A DNA stretch of 64,000 bases from Chitinophagaceae bacterium. Lineage in GTDB: Bacteria; Bacteroidota; Bacteroidia; Chitinophagales; Chitinophagaceae. Below, piece by piece: positions 16,652 to 25,831 of this stretch. The stretch spans positions 1,302,001 through 1,366,000 of the forward strand of contig JADJPV010000001.1 in the NCBI GenBank assembly GCA_016713085.1. Direction: 5' to 3'. The first letter of the stretch is position 1. The number at the start of each line of letters is the position of its first letter. A program made the translations under genes and the position numbers. The notes beneath the pieces are model-generated. The model was not told the DNA's origin. It ran no database searches and saw only the letters and a list, made by a program, of their open reading frames with translations.

Positions 16652-18727
16652 TTACTGCTGCAATTTTTTTACCATTGTTAAAATGGTAGCAATGCCCGTT
16701 ATCTCATGGGTTTCATCAAAAAATTCCACCAGCCACTTTACAATTCCTTTTTCAATATCATCGCCCCGTTTAAAATCTTCAGGGTTCTCAATCATCCGTT
16801 TGTCATTAGGCAGTTTTTCTTTACAGGTAAAGCGGATATATACTTCAGCCCCGGGATAAACAGGTTTTGTAAACCGCAGTTCATCGATTCCATAATTCAG
16901 TAATACCGGGTTTTTTTCATAACTGTCAACAAATAAGCCGGCAGCAATACTCATAAGAAAATAACCATGCGCCACCTGTTGCTCAAACATGGTTCCGGTA
17001 AAATCAGTGGTTTTAATATGCGCATAGAAATGGTCCCCACTTAAATCAGCAAACCGTTCAATGTCTTCACTGGTGACTATTCTTTTGTCAGTGATGATCT
17101 GATCCCCGATCTGTAACTCTTCAAAATATTTTTTAAATGGATGTTTGCCGGGGTCTTTCCCTTTTGCATTCGGCTGGTATACATTAGTGATGGCTGTAAT
17201 AGTTGTTGGCGAACCTTGTATGGCAGTTCGTTGCAGATAATGTTTTACTCCACGTAATCCACCCATTTCTTCACCACCACCTGCACGACCGGGACCTCCA
17301 TGCACCAATAAAGGCAAAGGAGAGCCATGCCCTGTACTTTCTTTTGCACACTCGCTATTCAGCACCAGTATTCTTCCATGATGTGTTGCTGCATCAATCA
17401 CATACTGCTTTGCAATTTTATCATGAGCAGTTACAATTGATGAACACAAACTTCCCTTTCCTAATTTGCTCAAGGCGATTGCTTCATCTATTCCTTTATA
17501 CGGCATGATTGTACTAACAGGACCAAAGGCTTCTACCTCATGCACATCCTTTGATGTAAATGGTTTTTCATTCACCAATAAAATGGGAGAAAGAAATGAT
17601 CCTTTGTTTGCATCAGCATCTACAACATTTACACTGTCAAGACTTCCATAAACAATTTGTGAAGATGCTAATAATTTATGCACCTGTTCTTTTACTTCTT
17701 TACGCTGTGTTTCACCAGCCAGGCTTCCCATTCTTACTTTTTTATTCAATGGATTTCCAATAACTGTTTGTGCCAATGATGCGGAGATGGCTTTCCACAT
17801 GTCTTCCATTTTATTTTCAGGAACAAATATGCGGCGGATACCTGTGCAGCGTTGTCCGGCTTTCAGAGTCATTTCTTTACGCACCTCTTTAATCAAAACA
17901 TCCCACTCCGGTTTTCCGGGTGTTACATCTTCACCCAATACTATACAGTTGAGTGAATCTGCTTCCATATTAAACGGAACATTCTCTTTTAAAATTTTTG
18001 GCTGACTTCTTAACATCAATCCTGTTGATGCACTGCCAGTGAATGTGATTACATCCTGTGAAGTTACATGCTCCAGTAAATCGCCTGCACTTCCACATAC
18101 TAACTGTAATGCACCTTCGGGTATTATGTTTGATGCGATGATTTCTCGTACAACAGCTTCTGTTAAGTAAGAAGTAACCGTTGCCGGTTTTACAATCGCC
18201 GGCATACCTGCTAATAAATTCACAGCTATCTTTTCAAGCATTCCCCACACAGGAAAGTTGAAGGCATTGATATGAATGGCAACACCTTCTTTCGGCACAA
18301 GAATATGTGTCCCCATGAAAGTATTGTTCTTACTCAAATTATGGCTTTCACCATCTACACAAAATACTTCGTCAGGAAATTTCCTTCGCAAAGATGCATT
18401 GGCAAATAAATTACCAATGCCACCTTCAATATCAACCCAGCTGTCTGCTTTTGTTGCACCGGTTTGATAACTGATTTTATAAAATTTATCGAGATAATTT
18501 CTGAGATGAAGCGCTAATGCCTTTAGCATATTTCCACGCTCATGAAAAGTCATTTTGCGGAGTGCAGGGTTTCCAACTGTTCTTGCATAATTAGTGATGG
18601 ATTGAAAATCTAATCCTTTGGTTGAGGCTGCTGCAATTGTTTCACCATTTACGGCATTGTATAAAAGTTGCCCATCACCATCGCCGGTAATCCAGCTTCC
18701 GGTAATATAGTTACCAAGTTTATTCAT
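16652..18727 (-). CDS. paaZ: Bifunctional oxepin-CoA hydrolase / 3-oxo-5,6-didehydrosuberyl-CoA semialdehyde dehydrogenase
   Basis: Ring-opening and aldehyde-oxidising fusion enzyme of the aerobic phenylacetyl-CoA pathway, 691 residues. The N-terminal aldehyde dehydrogenase domain (about 1-520) has catalytic Cys294 (AGQRCTGI) and Glu255, aligning with Cys295/Glu256 of the E. coli enzyme. The C-terminal MaoC-type hydratase domain has the DLSGDHFYAH motif near residues 555-565. All key residues are kept, so both activities should be present. The rest of the paa pathway is not in the window; only one crotonase gene follows it. Confidence 0.93.
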   Translation of the reverse strand: MNKLGNYITGSWITGDGDGQLLYNAVNGETIAAASTKGLDFQSITNYARTVGNPALRKMTFHERGNMLKALALHLRNYLDKFYKISYQTGATKADSWVDIEGGIGNLFANASLRRKFPDEVFCVDGESHNLSKNNTFMGTHILVPKEGVAIHINAFNFPVWGMLEKIAVNLLAGMPAIVKPATVTSYLTEAVVREIIASNIIPEGALQLVCGSAGDLLEHVTSQDVITFTGSASTGLMLRSQPKILKENVPFNMEADSLNCIVLGEDVTPGKPEWDVLIKEVRKEMTLKAGQRCTGIRRIFVPENKMEDMWKAISASLAQTVIGNPLNKKVRMGSLAGETQRKEVKEQVHKLLASSQIVYGSLDSVNVVDADANKGSFLSPILLVNEKPFTSKDVHEVEAFGPVSTIMPYKGIDEAIALSKLGKGSLCSSIVTAHDKIAKQYVIDAATHHGRILVLNSECAKESTGHGSPLPLLVHGGPGRAGGGEEMGGLRGVKHYLQRTAIQGSPTTITAITNVYQPNAKGKDPGKHPFKKYFEELQIGDQIITDKRIVTSEDIERFADLSGDHFYAHIKTTDFTGTMFEQQVAHGYFLMSIAAGLFVDSYEKNPVLLNYGIDELRFTKPVYPGAEVYIRFTCKEKLPNDKRMIENPEDFKRGDDIEKGIVKWLVEFFDETHEITGIATILTMVKKLQQ

Positions 18728-18787
18728 ACTGCAAATCGTTATCAGCGAAGTTAAAGAAAAGATGAAGGGTTGAATGAGTTGCTTGAG

Positions 18788-19252
18788 TTATATCAAACCA
18801 AACTGCCGCAGGTGATGTGTTACATGTTTATAATGTAACCTTACCCATTCCTCAAAGTTCAGTTCACCAAAAACCGGGTGAACTGCAGTTGCATCATTTT
18901 GATTTTCGTAATACTCAAAAAAATGATTGACTTCCTGTTCCAGTTTGGCAACAGCTTCTTCTACAGTTGCATAATGAGCAGGGAATGGTTCTTCACCAAT
19001 AATACTCACCGGTGCTTTTGTATTTTCTCTGAACAGCTTATCACTCATTAAAAATTCTTTGAATTTGGGCAGGTGCTCAGCTGGTGTAACCAAATCAAAA
19101 TGAATCTTCTTTGTTGATACTTTGAAGAAGGCTGATACATGCTCCAGCATTTGCTGAAAATTCATCTTACCCCATTTCGGAGTTACTGAAGAATCAGCAT
19201 TGCGTATGATTGAAATATACTCATGCTGCAGAAAATTTAATTTTTCCTCCAT
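18788..19252 (-). CDS. DinB-like / DUF1569 family protein
   Basis: A 154-residue helical protein of the DinB superfamily (DUF1569-like). Three His that could bind metal fit the family bundle: LEHVSAFF in the first half and YKHVTHHLRQFGL at the C-terminus. Superfamily members include thiol-dependent transferases such as bacillithiol S-transferases; no substrate is evident here. I chose the ATG at 19252 (MEEKLNFLQHEYIS) because the upstream extension to 19387 is unlike the family and runs into the tsf terminator region. Confidence 0.7.
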   Translation of the reverse strand: MEEKLNFLQHEYISIIRNADSSVTPKWGKMNFQQMLEHVSAFFKVSTKKIHFDLVTPAEHLPKFKEFLMSDKLFRENTKAPVSIIGEEPFPAHYATVEEAVAKLEQEVNHFFEYYENQNDATAVHPVFGELNFEEWVRLHYKHVTHHLRQFGLI

Positions 19253-19366
19253 GGTTATTGTTTTACCAAATGTACTGGATTCGTATTTCACAGGTATGTC
19301 ATACTTATTGTGCCGGTTTACAATTTCACAGCAACCTGATAAGTATGGCATACCTACATAAAAAAA

Positions 19367-19392
19367 ATCCCGTGCACTTTCGTACACGGGAT
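19367..19392 (-). terminator. Terminator of the rplM-tsf operon
   Basis: Inverted repeat ATCCCGTG/CACGGGAT with a 10-base loop and a seven-base A run on its low-coordinate side, forming a U tract on the minus strand after tsf. Confidence 0.85.
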
Positions 19393-19415
19393 CGTATCAG
19401 GATTACATTATACTC

Positions 19416-20252
19416 TTACCCTAAAGCAACACGCTTAAACTCAGTAACTTTTAAATCGCCGGAAGCTTTCAGGTAATCACCAACACTTTTAGAAGCATCT
19501 TTAACAAATGCCTGTGCCAGTAATGTTTGCTCTTTAAAGAACGCATTCATTTTACCATCAGCAATTTTAGCGATCATTTCATCAGGCTTACCTGCCATCT
19601 TAGGATCCTGCTTCATCAGCTCAACAATGATATCTTTTTCACGTGCCACTACATCAGCAGGAACACTTTCAGGATCAACCGCTACAGGGTTCATTGCAGC
19701 AATCTGCATGGCTACATCTTTACCTGCATCAGCGGCTTCTTTATTTAAACCAACCAATACACCCATGCGGTATGAACCGTGAATGTATGACGCAACATAA
19801 GGAGCTTCGATTCTTTCAAATTTGCTTACGCCAATTTTTTCACCGATAGCAGCTAATTTATCATTAATCAGGTCTGATACTTTTGCACCATTTACAGTAG
19901 CAGCATTCAGTTCGTCAACAGATTTTACATTGTTGGCAACAGCAGCATCGGCAATTGATTGAGCAAAAGCAACAAAGTCTGCATTCTTGCTTACGAAATC
20001 AGTTTCGCAGCTGATGCAAACAACAAAACCTGTTTTGTGATCAGCACTTGTTTGTGCAATCACCACACCTTCTTTTGCTTCACGGTCGCTGCGTTTAGCG
20101 GCAACTTTCTGACCCTGCTTGCGCAACCAGTCGATCGCTGCTTCAAAATCACCATTTGTTTCAGTTAATGCTTTACGGCAATCCATCATTCCTGCACCGG
20201 TTGCCTGGCGAAGTTTATTAATATCCTGTGCACTTATTGTTACAGTAGACAT
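19416..20252 (-). CDS. tsf: Translation elongation factor Ts
   Basis: Nucleotide-exchange factor that recycles EF-Tu. The 278-residue protein begins with the UBA-like domain INKLRQATGAGMMDCRKAL, then has the diagnostic EF-Ts motif CETDFVSKN and the tandem core domains. It follows rpsB as is common in bacteria. The rpsB-tsf gap holds a long-stem hairpin that could tune the ratio of the two products. Confidence 0.97.
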   Translation of the reverse strand: MSTVTISAQDINKLRQATGAGMMDCRKALTETNGDFEAAIDWLRKQGQKVAAKRSDREAKEGVVIAQTSADHKTGFVVCISCETDFVSKNADFVAFAQSIADAAVANNVKSVDELNAATVNGAKVSDLINDKLAAIGEKIGVSKFERIEAPYVASYIHGSYRMGVLVGLNKEAADAGKDVAMQIAAMNPVAVDPESVPADVVAREKDIIVELMKQDPKMAGKPDEMIAKIADGKMNAFFKEQTLLAQAFVKDASKSVGDYLKASGDLKVTEFKRVALG

Positions 20253-20284
20253 ATACTTAGTTATTTGAGTTTTAAAATTTAAAA

Positions 20285-20330
20285 AATGCTTCCTGCAAAA
20301 CTCTTTTCAGAATTTAAAGCAGGAAGCATT
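20285..20330 (-). terminator. Hairpin in the rpsB-tsf spacer (terminator or attenuator)
   Basis: Perfect 12-bp inverted repeat (AATGCTTCCTGC and its complement) with a 22-base loop. An A run on the low-coordinate side gives U residues on the minus strand. It stands between two co-oriented genes, so partial termination is plausible. Confidence 0.6.
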
Positions 20331-20419
20331 TTCAATGATCTGATTGTTACATCAGTTATTTATTCTGTACGGGAATAAGATTACATCTTCCATCTTCTTA
20401 CTCTCACGTTCAACTGATC

Positions 20420-21316
20420 TTATCTTGAAGACGTACGCTTCTGTGTACTTGGTACACGACGCTTTGGCCCGCCTGCTCCACCGCCGGGACCACCAGCACC
20501 AGGGCCTCTTCCGGGACCACGGCCAGCACCACGTCCGCCTCTTTCTCTTCCGCCTTCGTCATTTACATCAAACTTAGAATTATCATCAGATACTTCTTCA
20601 GTTTCATCTTCTTCTTTTTCATTCTGACGCTCAGCTAATCCTTCAGCAATTGCAGCTGTCAGGTATTCAGTAATAATAGCGATTGATTTTGTTGCATCAT
20701 CGTTACCGGGGATGAAGAAATCAACTTTATTCGGATCGCAGTTGGTATCAACCACACCGAATGTAGTTACGCCTAAACGTTTTGCTTCAGCAAGAGCAAT
20801 ATGCTCATGTCCAATATCAACGAGGAATAAGGCAGCAGGGATACGGCTCATATTAGCAATACCGCCTAATACTTTTTCCATCTTTTCTTTATCACGGCTT
20901 AACTGTAAGCGCTCTTTCTTGGTTATGCTGTCGAAAGAACCATCGCCCAGCATTTTTTCAATGCTCTGCATTTTCTTCACGCTCTTACGAACCGTGTTGA
21001 AGTTGGTTAACATACCACCTAACCAACGGTCGGTTACATAAGGCATGTTTACTTTCTGTGCACATTCAGTTACTATTTCTTTGGCTTGTTTTTTAGTTGC
21101 CACAAACATGATCTTCTTTCCGCTGCGTGCAATTTGTTTCATTGCAGCTGCAGTTTCCTGCAAACCTTCTACGGTTCTGTTAAGATCAATGATGTGAATG
21201 CCTTTCTTTTCAGCAAAGATGTAAGGCAACATCTTGGGATTCCACTTCTTTTTCAGGTGACCGAAATGCACACCTGCTTCGAGTAATTGCTGTTGTAATG
21301 AAGTGCTATTTTCCAT
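20420..21316 (-). CDS. rpsB: 30S ribosomal protein S2 with Arg/Gly-rich tail
   Basis: Small-subunit protein uS2, needed for late 30S assembly and S1 binding. The start is the ATG at 21316 (MENSTSLQQQLLEAGVHFGH), since residues before it are not conserved. The core is complete: GHLKKKWNPKMLPYIF, DRWLGGMLTNF and FVDTNCDPN-like segments. Odd feature: after the core, an acidic stretch is followed by about 45 residues rich in RG, GPG and GGP and ending in a basic TQKRTSSR. The usual S2 is 230-260 residues; this is 298. Confidence 0.97.
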   Translation of the reverse strand: MENSTSLQQQLLEAGVHFGHLKKKWNPKMLPYIFAEKKGIHIIDLNRTVEGLQETAAAMKQIARSGKKIMFVATKKQAKEIVTECAQKVNMPYVTDRWLGGMLTNFNTVRKSVKKMQSIEKMLGDGSFDSITKKERLQLSRDKEKMEKVLGGIANMSRIPAALFLVDIGHEHIALAEAKRLGVTTFGVVDTNCDPNKVDFFIPGNDDATKSIAIITEYLTAAIAEGLAERQNEKEEDETEEVSDDNSKFDVNDEGGRERGGRGAGRGPGRGPGAGGPGGGAGGPKRRVPSTQKRTSSR

Positions 21317-21382
21317 TGTATTTGTATAATCGTTTTTAAAAATTGTTTGATCGCAATCATTGGCCAAAGGCCAATGTGTGTA

Positions 21383-21772
21383 TTAACGTTTAGAGAACTG
21401 GAAGCTTCTACGTGCTTTCTTATGACCAAATTTCTTACGTTCAACACCACGGGGATCACGCTTTAATAAACCCGCAGCTTTCAATAAAGGACGATATTCA
21501 GCATTTACTTCCAGCAATGCACGGGCAATACCCAGTTTTATTGCTTCAGCCTGGCCTTTAATACCCCCACCTGTAGCATTCACCTTTATATCAAACTTGT
21601 CTAATGAATCAGTTGTTTTCAAAGGAGCCTCCACCTGGTTTTGTAAATACATCAGGCTGAAATATTGTTTGTAATTTTTGTCGTTCACAATAATGTTACC
21701 TGTACCCTTGCTCATGAACACCCGGGTAATAGCTTCTTTACGGCGACCAACTGCATTTTTTTGCTTTTCCAT
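21383..21772 (-). CDS. rpsI: 30S ribosomal protein S9
   Basis: Small-subunit protein uS9, 129 residues, whose C-terminal tail contacts P-site tRNA. It has the N-terminal GRRKEAITRV motif, the central ATGGGIKGQAEA segment and the basic KARRSFQFSKR tail ending in the universal Lys-Arg. It lies 39 bases downstream of rplM in the conserved pair. Confidence 0.97.
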   Translation of the reverse strand: MEKQKNAVGRRKEAITRVFMSKGTGNIIVNDKNYKQYFSLMYLQNQVEAPLKTTDSLDKFDIKVNATGGGIKGQAEAIKLGIARALLEVNAEYRPLLKAAGLLKRDPRGVERKKFGHKKARRSFQFSKR

Positions 21773-21811
21773 TATATCTTATTTGGAATTTTGTAATTGA
21801 GTGATTGATGA

Positions 21812-22255
21812 TCAGAACTTCAGTTCTATTGGTTGCTGAGCAGTTTGGTTATGCTTCTCGCCAACATATACAAATAACTTTTTGTACATCTTGCGGCCCA
21901 AAATAGTTTTTGGCAACATACCTTTTACGGCACGCTCAACAATTACTTCAGGACGGCGGCGCTGCAAATCTTTTGCAATTTCAATTTTCTGGCCACCTGG
22001 GTAACCACTGAAATTATGATACTCTTTGTAATCAATCTTAGTACCGGTGAATTTTACCTTTTCGGCATTAATGACAATTACATAATCGCCACAATCAACG
22101 TGGGGAGTGTAATAAGCTTTGTTCTTACCACGTAAAATAGCAGCAATTTTTGAACACATGCGGCCAACGGTTTGATTGGTGCCGTCTACAACGTACCAGT
22201 TACGTTGCACGGTAGCTTCGTTCGCATGCTTTGTAGTGAAATGTAGTTTACTCAT
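21812..22255 (-). CDS. rplM: 50S ribosomal protein L13
   Basis: Early-assembly large-subunit protein uL13, 147 residues. The WYVVDGTNQTVGRMCSKIA start, the YVIVINAEKVKFTG segment, the YYxHSGYPGG-like NFSGYPGGQK and the AVKGMLPKTILGRKM motif are all present. It is the first gene of a minus-strand run continuing through rpsI, rpsB and tsf. A clear promoter lies about 100 bases upstream and leaves a structured leader of roughly 90 bases. Confidence 0.97.
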   Translation of the reverse strand: MSKLHFTTKHANEATVQRNWYVVDGTNQTVGRMCSKIAAILRGKNKAYYTPHVDCGDYVIVINAEKVKFTGTKIDYKEYHNFSGYPGGQKIEIAKDLQRRRPEVIVERAVKGMLPKTILGRKMYKKLFVYVGEKHNQTAQQPIELKF

Positions 22256-22354
22256 TGTTTTTTAATTTTTATTTACCCGCCAATAGCTTTTTCGCTGGTG
22301 GCGCCACGCCATCCCGTGGATTTGTTGAAAAATTCCGTTTTAACAACGGGGTCG

Positions 22355-22387
22355 CAAAGGTAGCCGTACAGAAAGCATATAACCAAA
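22355..22387 (-). promoter_or_regulatory. Promoter of the rplM-rpsI-rpsB-tsf operon
   Basis: On the minus strand the -7 element reads TACCTTTG (22355-22362), an exact TAnnTTTG match. A TTTG -33 element lies at 22384-22387 with 21 bases between them. The leader then contains a GC-rich palindrome (around TGGCGCCA) close to rplM that may be regulatory. Confidence 0.75.
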
Positions 22388-22439
22388 GAAAAACAGAACT
22401 ATTTTTTTATCGTACTTTCACAACACACTGATTTACAGT

Positions 22440-22620
22440 AAATATTTTGCACAATTATTTTCATAGCCTCGAAAACGCCTGAAAACAAAGGAAGTTTTGG
22501 GGCTGTTAGCTGCAAATCCTTCATCAGCTTTAGTTCGGGCTGTTCGCTTGTAGTCCCGCCGATGGCGGGAGCTACCGCTTCCATCCCGCAGCCCTTCAGC
22601 GATAAGCAACATGTAATCTA
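22440..22620. repeat. Intergenic palindromic repeat element
   Basis: This part of the gap between rplM and the next gene holds a CCCGCC-GATGG-CGGGAG hairpin (about 22555-22571) within a longer G/C-rich stretch. It looks like a REP-like element of this family rather than a gene. A 61-codon frame crosses it on the minus strand but has no convincing protein features. Confidence 0.45.
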
Positions 22621-22693
22621 TAAATGGCTTAATTTCAAACCCTGTTTACAGAAACTATAACCACCTGAAGCTTACTAACAGAAAAATCTTTCT

Positions 22694-23572
22694 ATGCGCA
22701 ACGGGTTATTCTTTGTAGTTTTTATTTTTTCAGTACTTGTTTCATTTGCCCAGCCTTATGTTGATGTGCTCAATGTTCGCACACTGCAATCGCCGGATAA
22801 TGGTTTCATCAGAAGAAACAAAGACAAGAATTAATTTCAGTATTTCAATGCGGGCCTTACACTGCCTATCCGTTTTAAAAAAACCGGTGGAGCTTTGGTA
22901 CTAAGCCCATATTTTGAAAACTGGCAGGTGAACCTTCCCGGTATCAATCAACAAACCATCCTTCCTTTGGAAAGAGATCACTTCTTTCCTTCAGGTATCG
23001 GGCTGCCAATAACGCTGCTAACACCCATACAGCATTCAAAATTTCTCATCAACACAACAATGATTTTGCGGAATAATGCAGAGAAAATAAACCTGCCCTC
23101 TTCTTTCCAGGCAGGCGGGTTTGTTGTAGTAAATTATAAAATCAATCAGAAGCTTATTGTAAAAGCAGGTTTGTATTATAACCGTGAAGCCTTTGGCAAT
23201 TTCTTTATGCCGCTTGGCGGATTGGAATATAAAGTTGACAGCACATTACAGATCTGGGGAACACTGCCCGGTTCTTTCTTTATTGAAAAGCGTTTAAAGA
23301 AATACTGGTATGCCGGGTTAACATTCAAAGCCGTTACCAACAGTTACCAGTTGTTTAACGGAAAATATATTCAGTTTAATGATAACCAGCTCAGCCTCTT
23401 CTCCGATCTGTATCTCAGCAAAAACTTAGTATTGAACCTTGAGGCAGGCCACAGTTTATTCCGCAGAATCAGGTTAGGAACTACAGGAAAGATCAGGCAA
23501 TATGTTTATGATGAAAAAGTAAACGACAACCTGCTGTTTCGTGTTTCAGCTATTTACAGAATACGTTTGTAA
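22694..23572 (+). pseudogene. Outer-membrane beta-barrel (DUF6268-like) gene with in-frame stop
   Basis: Predicted outer-membrane barrel of about 292 codons. The start MRNGLFFVVFIFSVLVSFAQ is a clean signal peptide. The same frame continues to 23572 through barrel-like alternating strands ending in SAIYRIRL. It is interrupted by TAA at 22832-22834, just after RRNKDKN, and the frame on both sides matches one protein. A single substitution (for example GAA to TAA) explains it. It could be a true nonsense mutation or a base error. The function is unknown; similar proteins are called DUF6268 outer-membrane proteins. Confidence 0.65.
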
Positions 23573-23597
23573 TACAATATGAATATATCGAGCACCT

Positions 23598-25823
23598 TTA
23601 GTTTTTAGGCTGAAGTAAAATATATTTAAAGGTTGTGTTGTAAGCGGCATCAATAAACGCCAGCATTTCTGTCCATTTTTCCTTCGGCATATCTTTCTTC
23701 TTATACATTTTTACTATGCTGAAAATTATATTGCCGTTTTCTTCCTTTGCTTCACAGGAAAATTTACCTGCCTCATTGTCTATAATGATATTCATTTCCT
23801 TTAACCCTTTAACAGTATAACCTGCAGGAACAGGCATTGATATTTTCCAGCTGAGTGTTCTTGCATATCCAACCTGGATGTCTTTGGTTCTGTTTCTTTC
23901 CTCTTTTGTAATCTGCAGTTGGGTTCCCATTAAGCCGGCCAAATTCACAAGAATTTTTTTACCTGCTTTTTTTGTCATGTCTTCTATTTCAAACTCATCT
24001 GATACGGTTAACTGTTTTCTTACCAGTGCCCTTCCATCGCTGATGAGTTTAAAATTTTTATGCTTCACTTTTTGCCTGTACTCTTTATCGAGTTCCTGCT
24101 GCACCAATTCAGGCTTGGCTGTTTTAAACTCTTCTTTAATTGCAGCAACAGAACTGTAATATTCATCTGCCTGCCTGCTGCTCATTTTATCTAAGGGCGA
24201 TGAACCAAAGTAAATCTTAAAATCATCAAATATGTATGGAGTGTATTTCACTACATTATCAATTTCTTTTGCCTTACTGATTCCATTATACGTTGCCGTT
24301 CTGTTGACATTCATTTTGTTGGTAACAGCATCGTACTGTGCAGTGATATCGTAATGAACTGTATTATCAGTTGCCGCAGCATCAGGCAGAGTGATGGGTG
24401 TAATTTCCTGTACACCTGTTTTCTTCGCCGGTTCTTTAATGATGTACGCTTCATTACCCAGTAATGTTTCAACCAGTTCTCCAGGATTTGAGTGATCGGT
24501 ACAGTTGAAGTAAAACTTATCCTTTACCCTGATTACATATCTTATCTCACCATCAAACAAAACATCTTTGAGCTTTCCTGTTTTGTTGGAAGTTGTAATG
24601 ATAAGATCGGAACTGATTTTTCGCTGAAAAAGCAGTGAACCGAAAATATAAGCAAACACTTTATCTGACAAATAGGAATCACGGAATAATACGTGGTTCC
24701 TGATGCGGTAGTATATGTTCTGAATAAATTTTTCTTCGGGCAAATCACTCACATTTTCCTGGCGCATATCTTTCCAGGTATAGTCAACGAACCCCTGTAC
24801 TGTAAGCATGCTACTGTTCAGTGGATAATATCCAACATTTACATAATCATCCCAGGCAATTTTGGCAATTTCTTCTTTAGTAAACCCGCTTTTCAATTCA
24901 CCTTTTCCGCCTATCAATGCTCCTTTAATTTTATCGCTGTTGGCATAGATCACCTGGAATTTTACAACCGGGTAAGCAAGCATAGGACTGATGAAGTTCA
25001 CATCTTTTTCTGTTGCCCTGTCTTTATCAATAAGTACGTACCGGTAAAAACCACTTACATCGCTCTCTTCTTTTTTAAATTCAGGGGCGCCATTTTGCGA
25101 AAGTGATTTGAAAAACGTTTTCTCATCTGTATCAATACTGATTTCATTGTACATAACAGGATACTTCTTGCTGCAGATCTCGTACTGCTGGTCAAACTCT
25201 ACATACCCGCTGCGCATTACATTGAGTTTGCTTTTTGTATAGGACACATACTCCAGCACATCCCCCACTTCAAGATTGGGAATAGCAACTTTATAATATC
25301 TTGTTTCAGTACCCGTGTTCTGATCAAAAAAACTTTTATAAAATTCTGGTACGTTTGATTTACTTCCGGCTTCTACTGCATCACCCAGATCAACCGCTTG
25401 TGTTTCCCCATTTGGTTTAATAACCCTTGCAGAAAATCCATCGAGTTTATCTCCATACCGGAAATACACTTCTGTAAATCCTTCTGTTGCATTTTTATCC
25501 TGCAGCTTAATTTTAAATCTTACTTTTTCAAACAGGAACACATTTGATTTAGTAGAACTGATCCAGCCACCGCTTACTTTTTTATCAAAGGTTATACTCC
25601 GTTTATATCCCATGATCACAGCCGATTCGTTTTTCCATTTGTCAGAAATCGTATTGATGGCGAAAGAGGGTATTGCTTCCGTCCAGTAAGGAGCTGCGTT
25701 TTTTTCAATTACCTCGATAAAATCTTCATCTATTACGCTCTGTGCAAATAAGGGTTGTGAAACAGACAGAAGAAAAATAAAGCTGGCAACAAATACAACT
25801 TTTTTATATGTACTGAATTTCAT
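23598..25823 (-). CDS. DUF3857-type exported protein without a transglutaminase Cys
   Basis: A 741-residue exported protein with signal peptide MKFSTYKKVVFVASFIFLLSVSQPLFAQ (about 28 residues). An N-terminal DUF3857-like beta region is followed by a transglutaminase-like middle and a C-terminal beta domain. In the middle, where the paralogue next door has the catalytic Cys, this protein reads DKVFAYIFGSLLFQ with no Cys, so it is probably not a peptidase or transglutaminase. It lies nine bases downstream of that paralogue and is surely co-transcribed. Role unknown; a periplasmic or surface partner is inferred. Confidence 0.75.
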   Translation of the reverse strand: MKFSTYKKVVFVASFIFLLSVSQPLFAQSVIDEDFIEVIEKNAAPYWTEAIPSFAINTISDKWKNESAVIMGYKRSITFDKKVSGGWISSTKSNVFLFEKVRFKIKLQDKNATEGFTEVYFRYGDKLDGFSARVIKPNGETQAVDLGDAVEAGSKSNVPEFYKSFFDQNTGTETRYYKVAIPNLEVGDVLEYVSYTKSKLNVMRSGYVEFDQQYEICSKKYPVMYNEISIDTDEKTFFKSLSQNGAPEFKKEESDVSGFYRYVLIDKDRATEKDVNFISPMLAYPVVKFQVIYANSDKIKGALIGGKGELKSGFTKEEIAKIAWDDYVNVGYYPLNSSMLTVQGFVDYTWKDMRQENVSDLPEEKFIQNIYYRIRNHVLFRDSYLSDKVFAYIFGSLLFQRKISSDLIITTSNKTGKLKDVLFDGEIRYVIRVKDKFYFNCTDHSNPGELVETLLGNEAYIIKEPAKKTGVQEITPITLPDAAATDNTVHYDITAQYDAVTNKMNVNRTATYNGISKAKEIDNVVKYTPYIFDDFKIYFGSSPLDKMSSRQADEYYSSVAAIKEEFKTAKPELVQQELDKEYRQKVKHKNFKLISDGRALVRKQLTVSDEFEIEDMTKKAGKKILVNLAGLMGTQLQITKEERNRTKDIQVGYARTLSWKISMPVPAGYTVKGLKEMNIIIDNEAGKFSCEAKEENGNIIFSIVKMYKKKDMPKEKWTEMLAFIDAAYNTTFKYILLQPKN

Positions 25824-25831
25824 GATTGCAG

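Noticed and set aside
22399..22584. 61-residue protein on the minus strand
   Set aside because: It lies across a repeat-like element, has no motif and no neighbour context.
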